The position numbers and the translations under genes are program-made. From JANLYQ01 sp031365725 (GTDB lineage Bacteria; Actinomycetota; Actinomycetes; JACCUZ01), in the NCBI GenBank assembly GCA_031365725.1, contig JANLYQ010000128.1:1-6979 (forward strand): a stretch of DNA of 6,979 nucleotides, given 5' to 3'. The notes below the pieces were generated by a model. It was not told the origin of the DNA, searched no databases, and saw only the letters and a list, made by a program, of their open reading frames with translations. How positions within the stretch are numbered: the first letter of the stretch is position 1; each line of letters opens with the position of its first letter. Below, piece after piece: positions 1 through 6,211 of this stretch.

Positions 1-270
1 CGCCGGGCGACGCCGTACGTCCCTGGCGTTCCGGTAGGAGAGGTGGTGGGCGTCCAGCGCACTGTCGGGACCCTGACGCGCACGGCTGCTGTCCGGCCGT
101 TCGTCGACTTCACGTCGCTGGATCTGGTCGGCGTCGTCGTCGAGCCGCCGCGCAAGGACCCGCGCGATGCGGTCCTGCCACCGCGCCCGAGGACGCCGCG
201 ACCCGCGCCCACCGTCACGGTGACCGTCACCAGCAGTCCGACGGTTGCTCCGACCAGGAAGAAGCGCTGA
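1..270 (+). CDS. mreC: Rod shape-determining protein MreC, C-terminal part (5' end outside window)
   Basis: The frame is open from base 1 and closes with TGA at 268-270, giving the last 89 residues. The sequence PYVPGVPVGEVVGVQ followed by LTRTAAVRPFVDFTSLDLVGVVVEPP matches the second beta-barrel of the periplasmic-type domain of MreC: a GxPVGxV turn, then an x-V-x-P-x-x-D-x-x-x-L-D-x-V strand pair. MreC is a bitopic membrane protein that forms filaments on the outer face of the membrane and activates the RodA-PBP2 pair. After this domain comes a tail rich in Pro, Thr and Val (TVTVTVTSSPTVAPT) ending in KKR, which looks disordered. The neighbouring mreD, PBP2 and rodA genes make the assignment firm. 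The N-terminal anchor and coiled coil are not in the window. Confidence 0.93.
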   Translation, partial: RRATPYVPGVPVGEVVGVQRTVGTLTRTAAVRPFVDFTSLDLVGVVVEPPRKDPRDAVLPPRPRTPRPAPTVTVTVTSSPTVAPTRKKR

Positions 271-271
271 C

Positions 272-784
272 GTGACACTCCGGGTGACGATCGCCGTCAT
301 CGCGCTCGTCGCCGCGCTCGCGATCCAGGTCTCCTTCCTGGCCACCCTGCCCCTTCCCGGCGCGACCCCCGACCTGCTTCTCGTGACGGTTGTTGCTCTG
401 GCCCTCGCCCTCGGGCCGACGTTCGGACTTGTGTGCGGGTTCGGTGCGGGGCTGGCCGCTGACCTTGCGCCTCCCGCTGACCACGCCGTCGGCCGCTGGG
501 CACTGGTCCTGGCGCTGCTCGGCTACGCCGCCGGGATGGCGAGGCTGGAGAGTCGTCGGTCGGTCTTCGTCCCCGTGATCGTGGTGGCGGTGACGGCGGC
601 CGCGTCGGTCCTCATGTACGCCGGGCTGGGCGCGGTTCTCGAGGATCCGGGGGTCACCTGGCCTGCGGTCAGCGACCTTCTGCCGACGGCTGTCATCTAC
701 GCCGTCGTGCTGAGCCCCTTCGTCGTGTCCGGCATCCTCGCCCTGGTCCACCGGGTCGAGCCCGACGCTCTGTCGCGACTGTGA
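272..784 (+). CDS. mreD: Rod shape-determining membrane protein MreD
   Basis: This 170-residue protein is almost entirely hydrophobic, with about five predicted membrane segments, the size and form usual for MreD. It starts MTLRVTIAVIALVAALAIQ and contains the typical early PDLLLVTVVALALALGPTFGL stretch (a helix after a conserved Pro-Asp) and a GFGAGLAADLAPP turn. I chose GTG at 272 because it lies one base after the mreC stop (TGAcGTG) and has a purine-rich AGGAAGAAG ribosome-binding site at 256-264. An upstream TTG at 245 would put its start inside mreC and bury that site. MreD is an integral membrane partner of MreC in the elongation complex. The gene ends with TGA at 782-784, overlapping the GTG of the PBP2 gene. 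MreD sequences are poorly conserved, so position in the operon carries much of the assignment. Confidence 0.92.
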   Translation: MTLRVTIAVIALVAALAIQVSFLATLPLPGATPDLLLVTVVALALALGPTFGLVCGFGAGLAADLAPPADHAVGRWALVLALLGYAAGMARLESRRSVFVPVIVVAVTAAASVLMYAGLGAVLEDPGVTWPAVSDLLPTAVIYAVVLSPFVVSGILALVHRVEPDALSRL

Positions 785-2958
785 CCGGCCCCGGGAACGG
801 CGCCATGAGCCAGCGGTCGAGGCTGCGGCTGGTGGTGCTCCAGGTGCTCGTCATGTCGTTGCTGGTCACCCTCGTCGGCCGGCTCTGGTACCTCCAGGTG
901 CTGACGAAGGACAACTACGTCCGGGCGGCGGCAGAGAACCGGACCCGGGAGATCGTGACCCCGGCCGCACGCGGCATGATCCTGGACTCGCGGGGTCGCC
1001 CGTTGGCACGCAACCGCACGGCCCTGGTTGTGTCCATCAGCCGGACCGAGATGCTGCGGCAGCGTGACGGGGGTCGCGCGCTCGTGGCCAAGGTGGCCGC
1101 GGTCATCGGTCAGCCCGAGCAGGACGTGTGGGACAAGACCCGGTTGTGCGGAACGCCCGGCGCCGCCCCTCCGCCCAAGTGCTGGAACGGTTCGCCGTAC
1201 CAACCCATCCCGGTGACGGACGAGGCCGACACGGCGATGGCGCTGCAGATGATGGAGCGGCGTGAGGACTTCCCCGGCGTGACGGCCGAGCTCACGGCGG
1301 TGCGCGACTATCCGCAGCCGCTGGGTGCCAACGCAGCACATGAGCTGGGCTATCTCGGCCCGGTGACCGACAAGGAGCTCGCGGCGCGATCGGTGCGCAC
1401 CAGCTCGGGGGCCCGGACTGCCGCGGTGCTGCAACGCACTGACCTCATCGGGCGCACGGGCCTCGAGAGCGAGTACGACGCCGACCTGCGTGGCGCGCCG
1501 GGGGTGCGCACTCTCACCGTCGACCACCAGGGCGGCGTCAGCGGGGTGCTGGCGCAGACCCAGCCGACCCCGGGCAACTACCTGGTCACCACCATCGACG
1601 CCGACGTGCAGGCCGAGGCCGAACGCCAGCTCAAGGCGGCGATCGACCGGGCGCGCAGCACCGGTGACATCAACAAGGGCTACGCCAAGTACAAGGCCGA
1701 CTCGGGTGCAGTCGTGGTGCTGGACGTCAACACCGGCGGCATCGTGGCGATGGCGAGCTATCCCACCTACGACCCCAACGTGTGGGTCGGTGGCATCAGT
1801 ACCGCGGACTACAAAGCTTTGACGAGCAGGGGGAACAACTACCCGAACCAGTCGCGAGCGTTCCAGGGCGAGTTCGCGCCTGGCTCGACGTTCAAAGCCA
1901 TCTCGACGCCCGCGGCGGTCAAGGCGGGCTACTCCCTGGACGGCACCTACCCCTGCCCGTCGGCCTACTCCATCGGTGGCGCGATGAAGGGCAACTACGA
2001 GTCCGAGGCCTTCGGCCAGATCTCGTTCCGGCGCGCGATCCAGGTGTCGTGCGACACCGTGTTCTACAAGTTCGCCTACGAGACCTGGCTGAAAGACGGC
2101 GGACTGCACCCGCGCGCGGGTAGCCGAGACCCGTTCACCCAGATGGCCAAGGCCTTCGGCCTGGGCAAGCGCACCGGGCTCGACCTGCCGAGCGAGTCGG
2201 CGGGACGCATCGCCGACCGGTCCTGGAAGCGCGCCTACTGGAAAGCTACCAAGACGTTCTACTGCGCCAAGGCCAAGACCGGCTATCCCGAGGTGGCCCG
2301 CACCGACCCTGCGCGGGCGACGTACCTACGTCGGCTCTCCAAGGAGAACTGCGCCGACGGCTATGCCTACCGCGGCGGTGACGCCGCGAACTTTGCCATC
2401 GGCCAGGGCGACACCCTCACCACCCCGCTGCAGATGGCCCGGGTCTACGCCGCCATCGCCAACGGCGGCACGCTGGTCACTCCGCACCTCGGGTCGGCGA
2501 TCATCACCCCGGAGGGCCAGCTGGTGCGCCGGATCGCCCCCGCCCCGGCCGGGCACCTGCCGATCAGTGCTGCGACGTTGGCGTGGATGCGCACGACGTT
2601 CCGGTCGGTCAGCGAGGTCGGCACGGCAGCGGGCCCGTTCCTGCGCGCCAGCTTCCCGCTGGCCAAGCTGCCGGTGGGTGCCAAGACCGGCACCGCCGAG
2701 GTCTATGGCAAGCAGTCGACGTCGTGGTTCGCGACCTTCGCCCCTGCCGACAAGCCGGAGTACGCCGTGGTGATGATGGTCAGCCAGGGTGGCACCGGGT
2801 CGGGCATCTCCGGCCCCTCGGTCGCCGAGATCTACAAGTTGCTGTTCGGCATCACGGGCCAGCAGGTCGACCTGGCTGCCGCGTCGCCGCCCGGTGGCCA
2901 CCCGCCGACCACCCTGCCGACCGTCCTGCCCGACGGCACCGTGGTGGCCCCGCGATGA
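781..2958 (+). CDS. mrdA: Penicillin-binding protein 2 (class B, elongation-specific DD-transpeptidase)
   Basis: This 725-residue monofunctional transpeptidase cross-links peptidoglycan made by RodA. A short cytoplasmic tail precedes one membrane anchor (about residues 17-38, ending RLWYLQVL). The dimerisation domain has TPAARGMILDSRGRPLARN (about 60-78). The transpeptidase domain runs from about 310. Catalytic motifs are visible: S369-T-F-K372 (nucleophile Ser and base Lys), S423-C-D425 as the SxN/D motif, and K635-T-G-T. RxGDAxNFAIGQGD is also typical. Two actinobacterial-style segments contain Cys pairs (C123/C134 with CWNGSPYQPIPVT, and C495/C524). The GTG at 781 overlaps the mreD stop (GTGA). 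ATG at 805 (MSQRSRLRL) is a plausible alternative start, resembles homologue N-termini, and has a purine-rich GGGAACGG upstream; neither start has a strong ribosome-binding site. The residue numbers here count from 781. The gene overlaps rodA by ATGA. Confidence 0.96.
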   Translation: MTGPGNGAMSQRSRLRLVVLQVLVMSLLVTLVGRLWYLQVLTKDNYVRAAAENRTREIVTPAARGMILDSRGRPLARNRTALVVSISRTEMLRQRDGGRALVAKVAAVIGQPEQDVWDKTRLCGTPGAAPPPKCWNGSPYQPIPVTDEADTAMALQMMERREDFPGVTAELTAVRDYPQPLGANAAHELGYLGPVTDKELAARSVRTSSGARTAAVLQRTDLIGRTGLESEYDADLRGAPGVRTLTVDHQGGVSGVLAQTQPTPGNYLVTTIDADVQAEAERQLKAAIDRARSTGDINKGYAKYKADSGAVVVLDVNTGGIVAMASYPTYDPNVWVGGISTADYKALTSRGNNYPNQSRAFQGEFAPGSTFKAISTPAAVKAGYSLDGTYPCPSAYSIGGAMKGNYESEAFGQISFRRAIQVSCDTVFYKFAYETWLKDGGLHPRAGSRDPFTQMAKAFGLGKRTGLDLPSESAGRIADRSWKRAYWKATKTFYCAKAKTGYPEVARTDPARATYLRRLSKENCADGYAYRGGDAANFAIGQGDTLTTPLQMARVYAAIANGGTLVTPHLGSAIITPEGQLVRRIAPAPAGHLPISAATLAWMRTTFRSVSEVGTAAGPFLRASFPLAKLPVGAKTGTAEVYGKQSTSWFATFAPADKPEYAVVMMVSQGGTGSGISGPSVAEIYKLLFGITGQQVDLAAASPPGGHPPTTLPTVLPDGTVVAPR

Positions 2959-4139
2959 GCGTCGGCTACCGTCCCGCGCCCTACACGGTGGCTCCGCCGA
3001 GCCGTAGCGCCCGGATGCTGCGTTCCGACTCTGCGGTGCGTCGACTGGACTGGGTGCTGCTGATCGCGGTGCTCGGACTCTGCGCCGTCGGCGGGGCACT
3101 GATCTGGTCGGCGACCCGCGAGCCAGCCGCCAGCAGCGGAGGCGACCCGACCGCATTCCTGAAGAAGCACATCCTCAACGTGGGCATCGGGTTGGTCCTG
3201 GCGGTCGTCGCCTCGGTCGTCGACTACCGGATGCTGCGCGCCTACGCCCCGATCATCTACTGCCTGTCCCTCGGCGGGCTGCTGGCTGTGCTGTCCCCGC
3301 TGGGCACGACCATCAACGGCTCACACTCCTGGATCGTGCTGCCGGCCGGCTTCTCGATTCAGCCCTCCGAGCTGGCCAAGGTCGCGCTCGTGGTCGGCAT
3401 GGCGATGCTGCTCTCGGAGAAGCGCGACGCAGAAGACACCCCGCGCGATGTCGACGTGTTCATGGGTCTCATGCTGGCCGCCGTACCTCTCGGTCTGGTC
3501 ATGCTGCAGCCAGACCTTGGGACCGCGATGGTGGTGTCGGCGATCGTGCTCGGCCTCGTGGCGGTGTCGGGTGCGCCGCTGCGCTGGGTGGTGGGGCTGG
3601 TCCTCGGTGCGATCGTCGTCGCCTCTGTCGCCGTACAGGCCGGGCTGCTGAAGTCCTACCAGCTCGACCGGTTTCGAGCGTTCTACGACCCGAGCGCCGA
3701 CCCCAAGGGCGCGGGCTTCAACGTGCGCCAGGCGCAGATCGCGATCGGCTCCGGCGGCTTCCACGGCGAAGGCCTCTTCCACGGCGCGCAGACGCAGGGC
3801 AAGTTCGTGCCTGCCCAGCAGACCGACTTCATCTTCACGGTGGCGGGGGAGGAGCTCGGCTTTGTCGGGGCCGCTTTGGTGGTCGCGCTGATCGGGCTGG
3901 TGCTCTGGCGCGGATGCCGGATCGCGATGGGCGCCGAGGACCTGTTCGGCCGCCTTGTCGCCACCGGTGTCGTGTGCTGGTTCGGCTTCCAGGCCTTCGA
4001 GAACATCGGCATGACCCTGGGCATCATGCCGGTGACGGGAGTGCCGCTGCCGTTCGTGTCCTACGGCGGGTCGTCGATGTTCGCGACCATGCTCGCGGTC
4101 GGGCTGCTGCAGAACGTGCACATGCGCCGCTATGCCTGA
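2955..4139 (+). CDS. rodA: RodA, SEDS-family peptidoglycan glycosyltransferase
   Basis: This 394-residue polytopic membrane protein polymerises lipid II into glycan strands in partnership with PBP2. The N-terminal 30 or so residues are cytoplasmic, followed by about ten membrane helices starting at RRLDWVLLIAVLGLCAVGG. SEDS signatures seen are GSHSWIVLPAGFSIQPSELAK, PDLGTAMVV, RFRAFYDPSADPKGAGFNVRQ, and FVPAQQTDFIFTVAGEELG. The Asp in QQTDF (D291) corresponds to the catalytically essential Asp of RodA (E. coli D262). PLPFVSYGGSS follows near the C-terminus. The ATG at 2955 overlaps the PBP2 stop (ATGA) and there is no good ribosome-binding site, which suggests translational coupling. RodA rather than FtsW is supported by the linkage to mreCD and PBP2. 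The length is normal and I see no lesion. The gene converges on the MFS gene, with only about 100 bases between them. Confidence 0.96.
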   Translation: MSVGYRPAPYTVAPPSRSARMLRSDSAVRRLDWVLLIAVLGLCAVGGALIWSATREPAASSGGDPTAFLKKHILNVGIGLVLAVVASVVDYRMLRAYAPIIYCLSLGGLLAVLSPLGTTINGSHSWIVLPAGFSIQPSELAKVALVVGMAMLLSEKRDAEDTPRDVDVFMGLMLAAVPLGLVMLQPDLGTAMVVSAIVLGLVAVSGAPLRWVVGLVLGAIVVASVAVQAGLLKSYQLDRFRAFYDPSADPKGAGFNVRQAQIAIGSGGFHGEGLFHGAQTQGKFVPAQQTDFIFTVAGEELGFVGAALVVALIGLVLWRGCRIAMGAEDLFGRLVATGVVCWFGFQAFENIGMTLGIMPVTGVPLPFVSYGGSSMFATMLAVGLLQNVHMRRYA

Positions 4140-4151
4140 CGCGGCCTGACC

Positions 4152-4235
4152 TCATCTGGGGTGAGTGTGTCCTCCGCCGATCAGGAGCATACGAAGTCGG
4201 TAGATGTCTCGGTTGCGGAAGCCGCGGTTGAGGCG
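4152..4235 (-). pseudogene. ISL3-family transposase remnant, last 27 codons only
   Basis: Read on the minus strand, this stretch encodes RLNRGFRNRDIYRLRMLLIG followed by GGHTHPR and TGA (stop at 4154-4152). The RGFRN-x-x-x-YRLRxLL block is the conserved C-terminus of ISL3-family transposases. It is 17/22 identical by my count to the C-terminus of the second ISL3 remnant in this window, and a 57-base core is about 80% identical in DNA. Nothing upstream of the RLNRG segment (to the right) continues the transposase: the sequence changes at about 4236 into the inverted repeat and the MFS gene. It is in frame but far too short to function. A GGCCTGACCT stretch at 4143-4152 might be a decayed IS end, but this is weak. 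Confidence 0.8.
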
Positions 4236-4236
4236 T

Positions 4237-4281
4237 GGGTCAGTGCTGGAGGGCCACCGGTTCTGCAAGAAGCACTGACCC
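4237..4281 (-). terminator. Perfect 11-bp inverted repeat at the MFS stop codon; possible bidirectional terminator
   Basis: GGGTCAGTGCT (4237-4247) and AGCACTGACCC (4271-4281) are exact reverse complements separated by 23 bases. The TGA of the MFS gene is part of the left arm, so the hairpin spans the last 13 or so codons. There is no T-run after either arm. It would thus be a U-tract-less hairpin of the kind often proposed for actinobacteria, and could stop both the convergent rodA and MFS transcripts. Alternatively it is the end of the DNA segment that brought in the MFS gene, because it begins one base beyond the ISL3 remnant. The repeat itself is certain; its role is inferred. Confidence 0.5.
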
Positions 4282-5709
4282 GTCGAACACGGCCACGTCG
4301 GCGTCAGGACGGCTCTGACGTCGCGCTGCGACGAGCATCACGACTGCAGCCCCGACCGCCAAGACGTAGAACCCGGCGGCCCACGTGAAGACGGCGGAGA
4401 ATCCCGAAGCCAACGTGTTGGTGTCGACCGTGCTCGAGTCGCTGCCGATCTTTGAGGTGAAGACAATGCCGAGAACGGCGAGACCGATGCTTCCGCCGAG
4501 CTGGTGCGCTGTGTTGACGAGCCCTGAGGCGGCACCGGAGTCCTCCGCATCAACGTCGGCCATGCCTAGCTCCGTCAACAAGATGATGGCGATGCCTTGT
4601 CCGACGCCCAGCACGAGAAGCGGCAACAAGACGCCCGGCCAATAATGAGTGGACTCAGAGACACGGCTCATCCAGAACATGCCGACCGTCGCGATCAGGA
4701 GCGACGTCAGCAGGAGGGGTGGACGACCGAGGCGTCGGGCAAGGATCGGAACGGCGTAGACCATCGCGAAGAACAACCCTGTGAGTGGGACGAACGCGAG
4801 GCCGGTCTCGAGCGCGGTGAACCGCAGCACGTCCTGGAGGTACTGGCTGAGGAAGTAGAACATCGAGAACATGGCACCGACGATGAGTATCCGGCCGATG
4901 TAGGCACCAGTCCGTGAAACGCTGACGAAGAGACGCAACGGCACGATCGGGTTGGTCGCATGTCGCTCCAGCAGGATGAACCCGGACAGCAGGACCGCGG
5001 CGAGCAGCAGGGTCAGTACCCCTTCTCGGGCGTGGCCGCCCTCGCCGAACTGCGTGAGCCCGTACACCAGCGACGTCATTCCCACGGTCGAGGTGAGTGC
5101 GCCGGCCAGGTCGAACCTACCCGCCCGACGCGGAGTCTCAGGCAGCACCATCGGGGCGAGTACGAGGATCGCGAGCCCGATCGGCACGTTGACGATGAGA
5201 CCCCACCGCCACGAAACCATGTCCGTAAAGACTCCACCGACCACGAGACCCAAGCTGCCGCCCGCGCCGATCACCGCGCTGTACAGCGCGATCGCCCGGG
5301 TCCTCTCCTCCGGGGCGGGGAAACGCAGTACGAGAAGTGCGAGTGTGGAGGGAATGGCAAAGGCGGCCGCGACGCCCTGGAACGACCGAGCAACCAGCAA
5401 CGACTCGGCCGACTGGGCCCCACCGGCTGCAGCGGAGGCGAGGGTGAAGACGGCTACGCCCCCGAGGAACACGCGCCGACGACCGAGCAGGTCCCCGGCT
5501 CGGGCCCCCAGGAGAAGCAAGCCGCCGAAAGCGAGGACATAGCCACTCTGAACCCATGAAAGTCCAGCTGCGCTGAAGTCGAAAGTCCGCTTGATGACGG
5601 GCAGGGCCGTCGTGACGATGGACGTATCGAGCACCATCATCAACTGGCAGGCGAGGATCACCGCAAGGGCGACGACGCGGGTTCGTCTCGCGTTCAAGTC
5701 AAAGGACAT
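4240..5709 (-). CDS. MFS drug:H+ antiporter, DHA2 (EmrB/QacA) type, 14 TM
   Basis: This 489-residue integral membrane protein is expected to export small molecules or drugs by proton antiport. Visible family motifs are the DHA2 first-helix motif LDTSIVTTALP (27-37), loop 2-3 motif A as GARAGDLLGRRR (68-79), motif B around ARSFQG (107-112), antiporter motif C as GAGGSLGLVVGG (148-159), and WRWGLIVNVPIG (168-179). The rest has the helix count of a 14-TM exporter and an acidic C-terminus. I chose ATG at 5709 (MSFDLNARRTRVV) because AAAGG lies about 7 bases upstream; ATG at 5724 and a start at 5823 would add residues unlike the family. No TetR- or MarR-type regulator gene is adjacent, which is unusual for this class. 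Codons end in A or T more often than in the wall genes, which fits horizontal acquisition, and ISL3 remnants lie on both sides. The substrate cannot be told from sequence. Confidence 0.93.
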   Translation of the reverse strand: MSFDLNARRTRVVALAVILACQLMMVLDTSIVTTALPVIKRTFDFSAAGLSWVQSGYVLAFGGLLLLGARAGDLLGRRRVFLGGVAVFTLASAAAGGAQSAESLLVARSFQGVAAAFAIPSTLALLVLRFPAPEERTRAIALYSAVIGAGGSLGLVVGGVFTDMVSWRWGLIVNVPIGLAILVLAPMVLPETPRRAGRFDLAGALTSTVGMTSLVYGLTQFGEGGHAREGVLTLLLAAVLLSGFILLERHATNPIVPLRLFVSVSRTGAYIGRILIVGAMFSMFYFLSQYLQDVLRFTALETGLAFVPLTGLFFAMVYAVPILARRLGRPPLLLTSLLIATVGMFWMSRVSESTHYWPGVLLPLLVLGVGQGIAIILLTELGMADVDAEDSGAASGLVNTAHQLGGSIGLAVLGIVFTSKIGSDSSTVDTNTLASGFSAVFTWAAGFYVLAVGAAVVMLVAARRQSRPDADVAVFDGSVLLAEPVALQH

Positions 5710-5840
5710 GTGATTGCCTTTCATCTGCCAGTGAGAAGAATCGGGCTCCGTGGTGGAGACTCGAACCGTCCACCCTGCGGTGCCGACCCTGGTGACCTCA
5801 GCGTGTGGCGACCGCGAGGACACAGCATCAGTCGATTGAC
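5710..5840 (-). promoter_or_regulatory. Leader region of the MFS gene, with a small inverted repeat
   Basis: This 131-base gap separates the MFS start from the end of the second ISL3 remnant, so any promoter for the transporter must lie here or read out of the IS. AAAGG just before the ATG is the probable ribosome-binding site. GGTGGAGAC (5752-5760) and GTCCACC (5768-5774) form a near-perfect imperfect repeat (GGTGG/CCACC plus GAC/GTC) around a 7-base centre, which could be an operator or leader hairpin. I see no convincing -35/-10 pair. The TTCGAG-N17-GATTCT spacing on the minus strand is correct but the hexamers are poor. Confidence 0.3.
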
Positions 5841-5866
5841 GGCTCTTCCTACGTCAGGTGGAGGTG
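5841..5866 (-). repeat. Probable terminal inverted repeat (right end) of the ISL3-family element
   Basis: GGCTCTTCC at 5841-5849 directly abuts, and slightly overlaps, the transposase stop codon (CTA on the plus strand at 5849-5851). Termini beginning GGCTCTTCC are what I recall for actinobacterial ISL3 elements such as IS31831 and IS13869, and in these the transposase stop lies at or in the repeat. The inner extent of the repeat is uncertain because the matching left end (ending GGAAGAGCC) was not found in the window, so the element lacks its other end. The eight bases outside (5833-5840, CGATTGAC) would be one half of a target duplication. Confidence 0.5.
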
Positions 5867-6203
5867 GCCGAGTCCACGACCGATGAGGAGCACGCGTAGG
5901 CGGTAGTTGTCGCGGTTGCGGAATCCTCGGGTGACGCGACGGTGGAGCTCGATCAGGCCGTTGACGGCTTCGGTTCCGCCGTTGCCCGGCAGGTGTCGAA
6001 GTAGGCCAGGAACGCTTCGCGCCACCGTCTGGGGCCTTGCCGAGCCGCTTGATCTCCGGGATCGGGCAGGTCGGGAACGACGCGAGGGCCTGTTCGGCGA
6101 TCTTCTTGCCCGCGGAGCGGCCGGGTACGAGATCGAGCAGCCGGGCTCGCGTCATTCCCTTGCTGTCACGGGAAGATCGAGCATCCCGGTCAAGGAGCAG
6201 GAC
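5849..6203 (-). pseudogene. ISL3-family transposase, deleted and frameshifted remnant
   Basis: Minus-strand fragments in four registers read together as an ISL3 transposase. About 6203-6176 gives LTGMLDL. About 6175-6024 gives SRDSKGMTRARLLDLVPGRS joined directly to AGKKIAEQALASFPTCPIPE and IKRLGK. About 6020-5985 gives WREAFLAYFDTCR. Then 5983-5849 gives NGGTEAVNGLIELHRR, VTRGFRNRDNYRLRVLL and the stop. In intact relatives a long stretch, including the second catalytic Asp region, lies between LVPGRSG and the SFPTCPIPE block, so an internal deletion of roughly a hundred codons is inferred. Single-base shifts occur near 6175, 6022 and 5984. The Glu in NGGTE, probably the last DDE residue, is kept. 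The N-terminal zinc-binding and helix-turn-helix part is absent. It cannot be active. Confidence 0.85.
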
Positions 6204-6211
6204 TGGCCGAT

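Noticed and set aside
697..2109. 470-codon open frame on the minus strand opposite PBP2
   Set aside because: It is antisense to an unmistakable PBP2 gene, has the Arg/His/Gly/Asp-rich composition of a GC-driven shadow frame, and shows no family motif.
2583..2954. N-terminal extension of the rodA frame inside the PBP2 gene
   Set aside because: The extra residues have no RodA similarity and overlap the PBP2 catalytic domain; ATG 2955 with the ATGA overlap is the natural start.
4216..4226. GCGG-AAG-CCGC mini hairpin
   Set aside because: The 4-bp stem lies within the transposase coding remnant and is expected by chance at this GC content.
4952..5559. Two plus-strand open frames of about 196-199 codons opposite the MFS gene
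   Set aside because: They are Ser/Arg/Pro- or Gln/Arg/Glu-rich shadows of a clear MFS transporter and carry no recognisable domain.
5740..5775. tRNA 3'-end-like sequence on the minus strand (GGTTCGAGTC followed by CCACC)
   Set aside because: With TTCGAGT set as the T-loop the flanking five bases do not pair, and no acceptor or anticodon arms are present.
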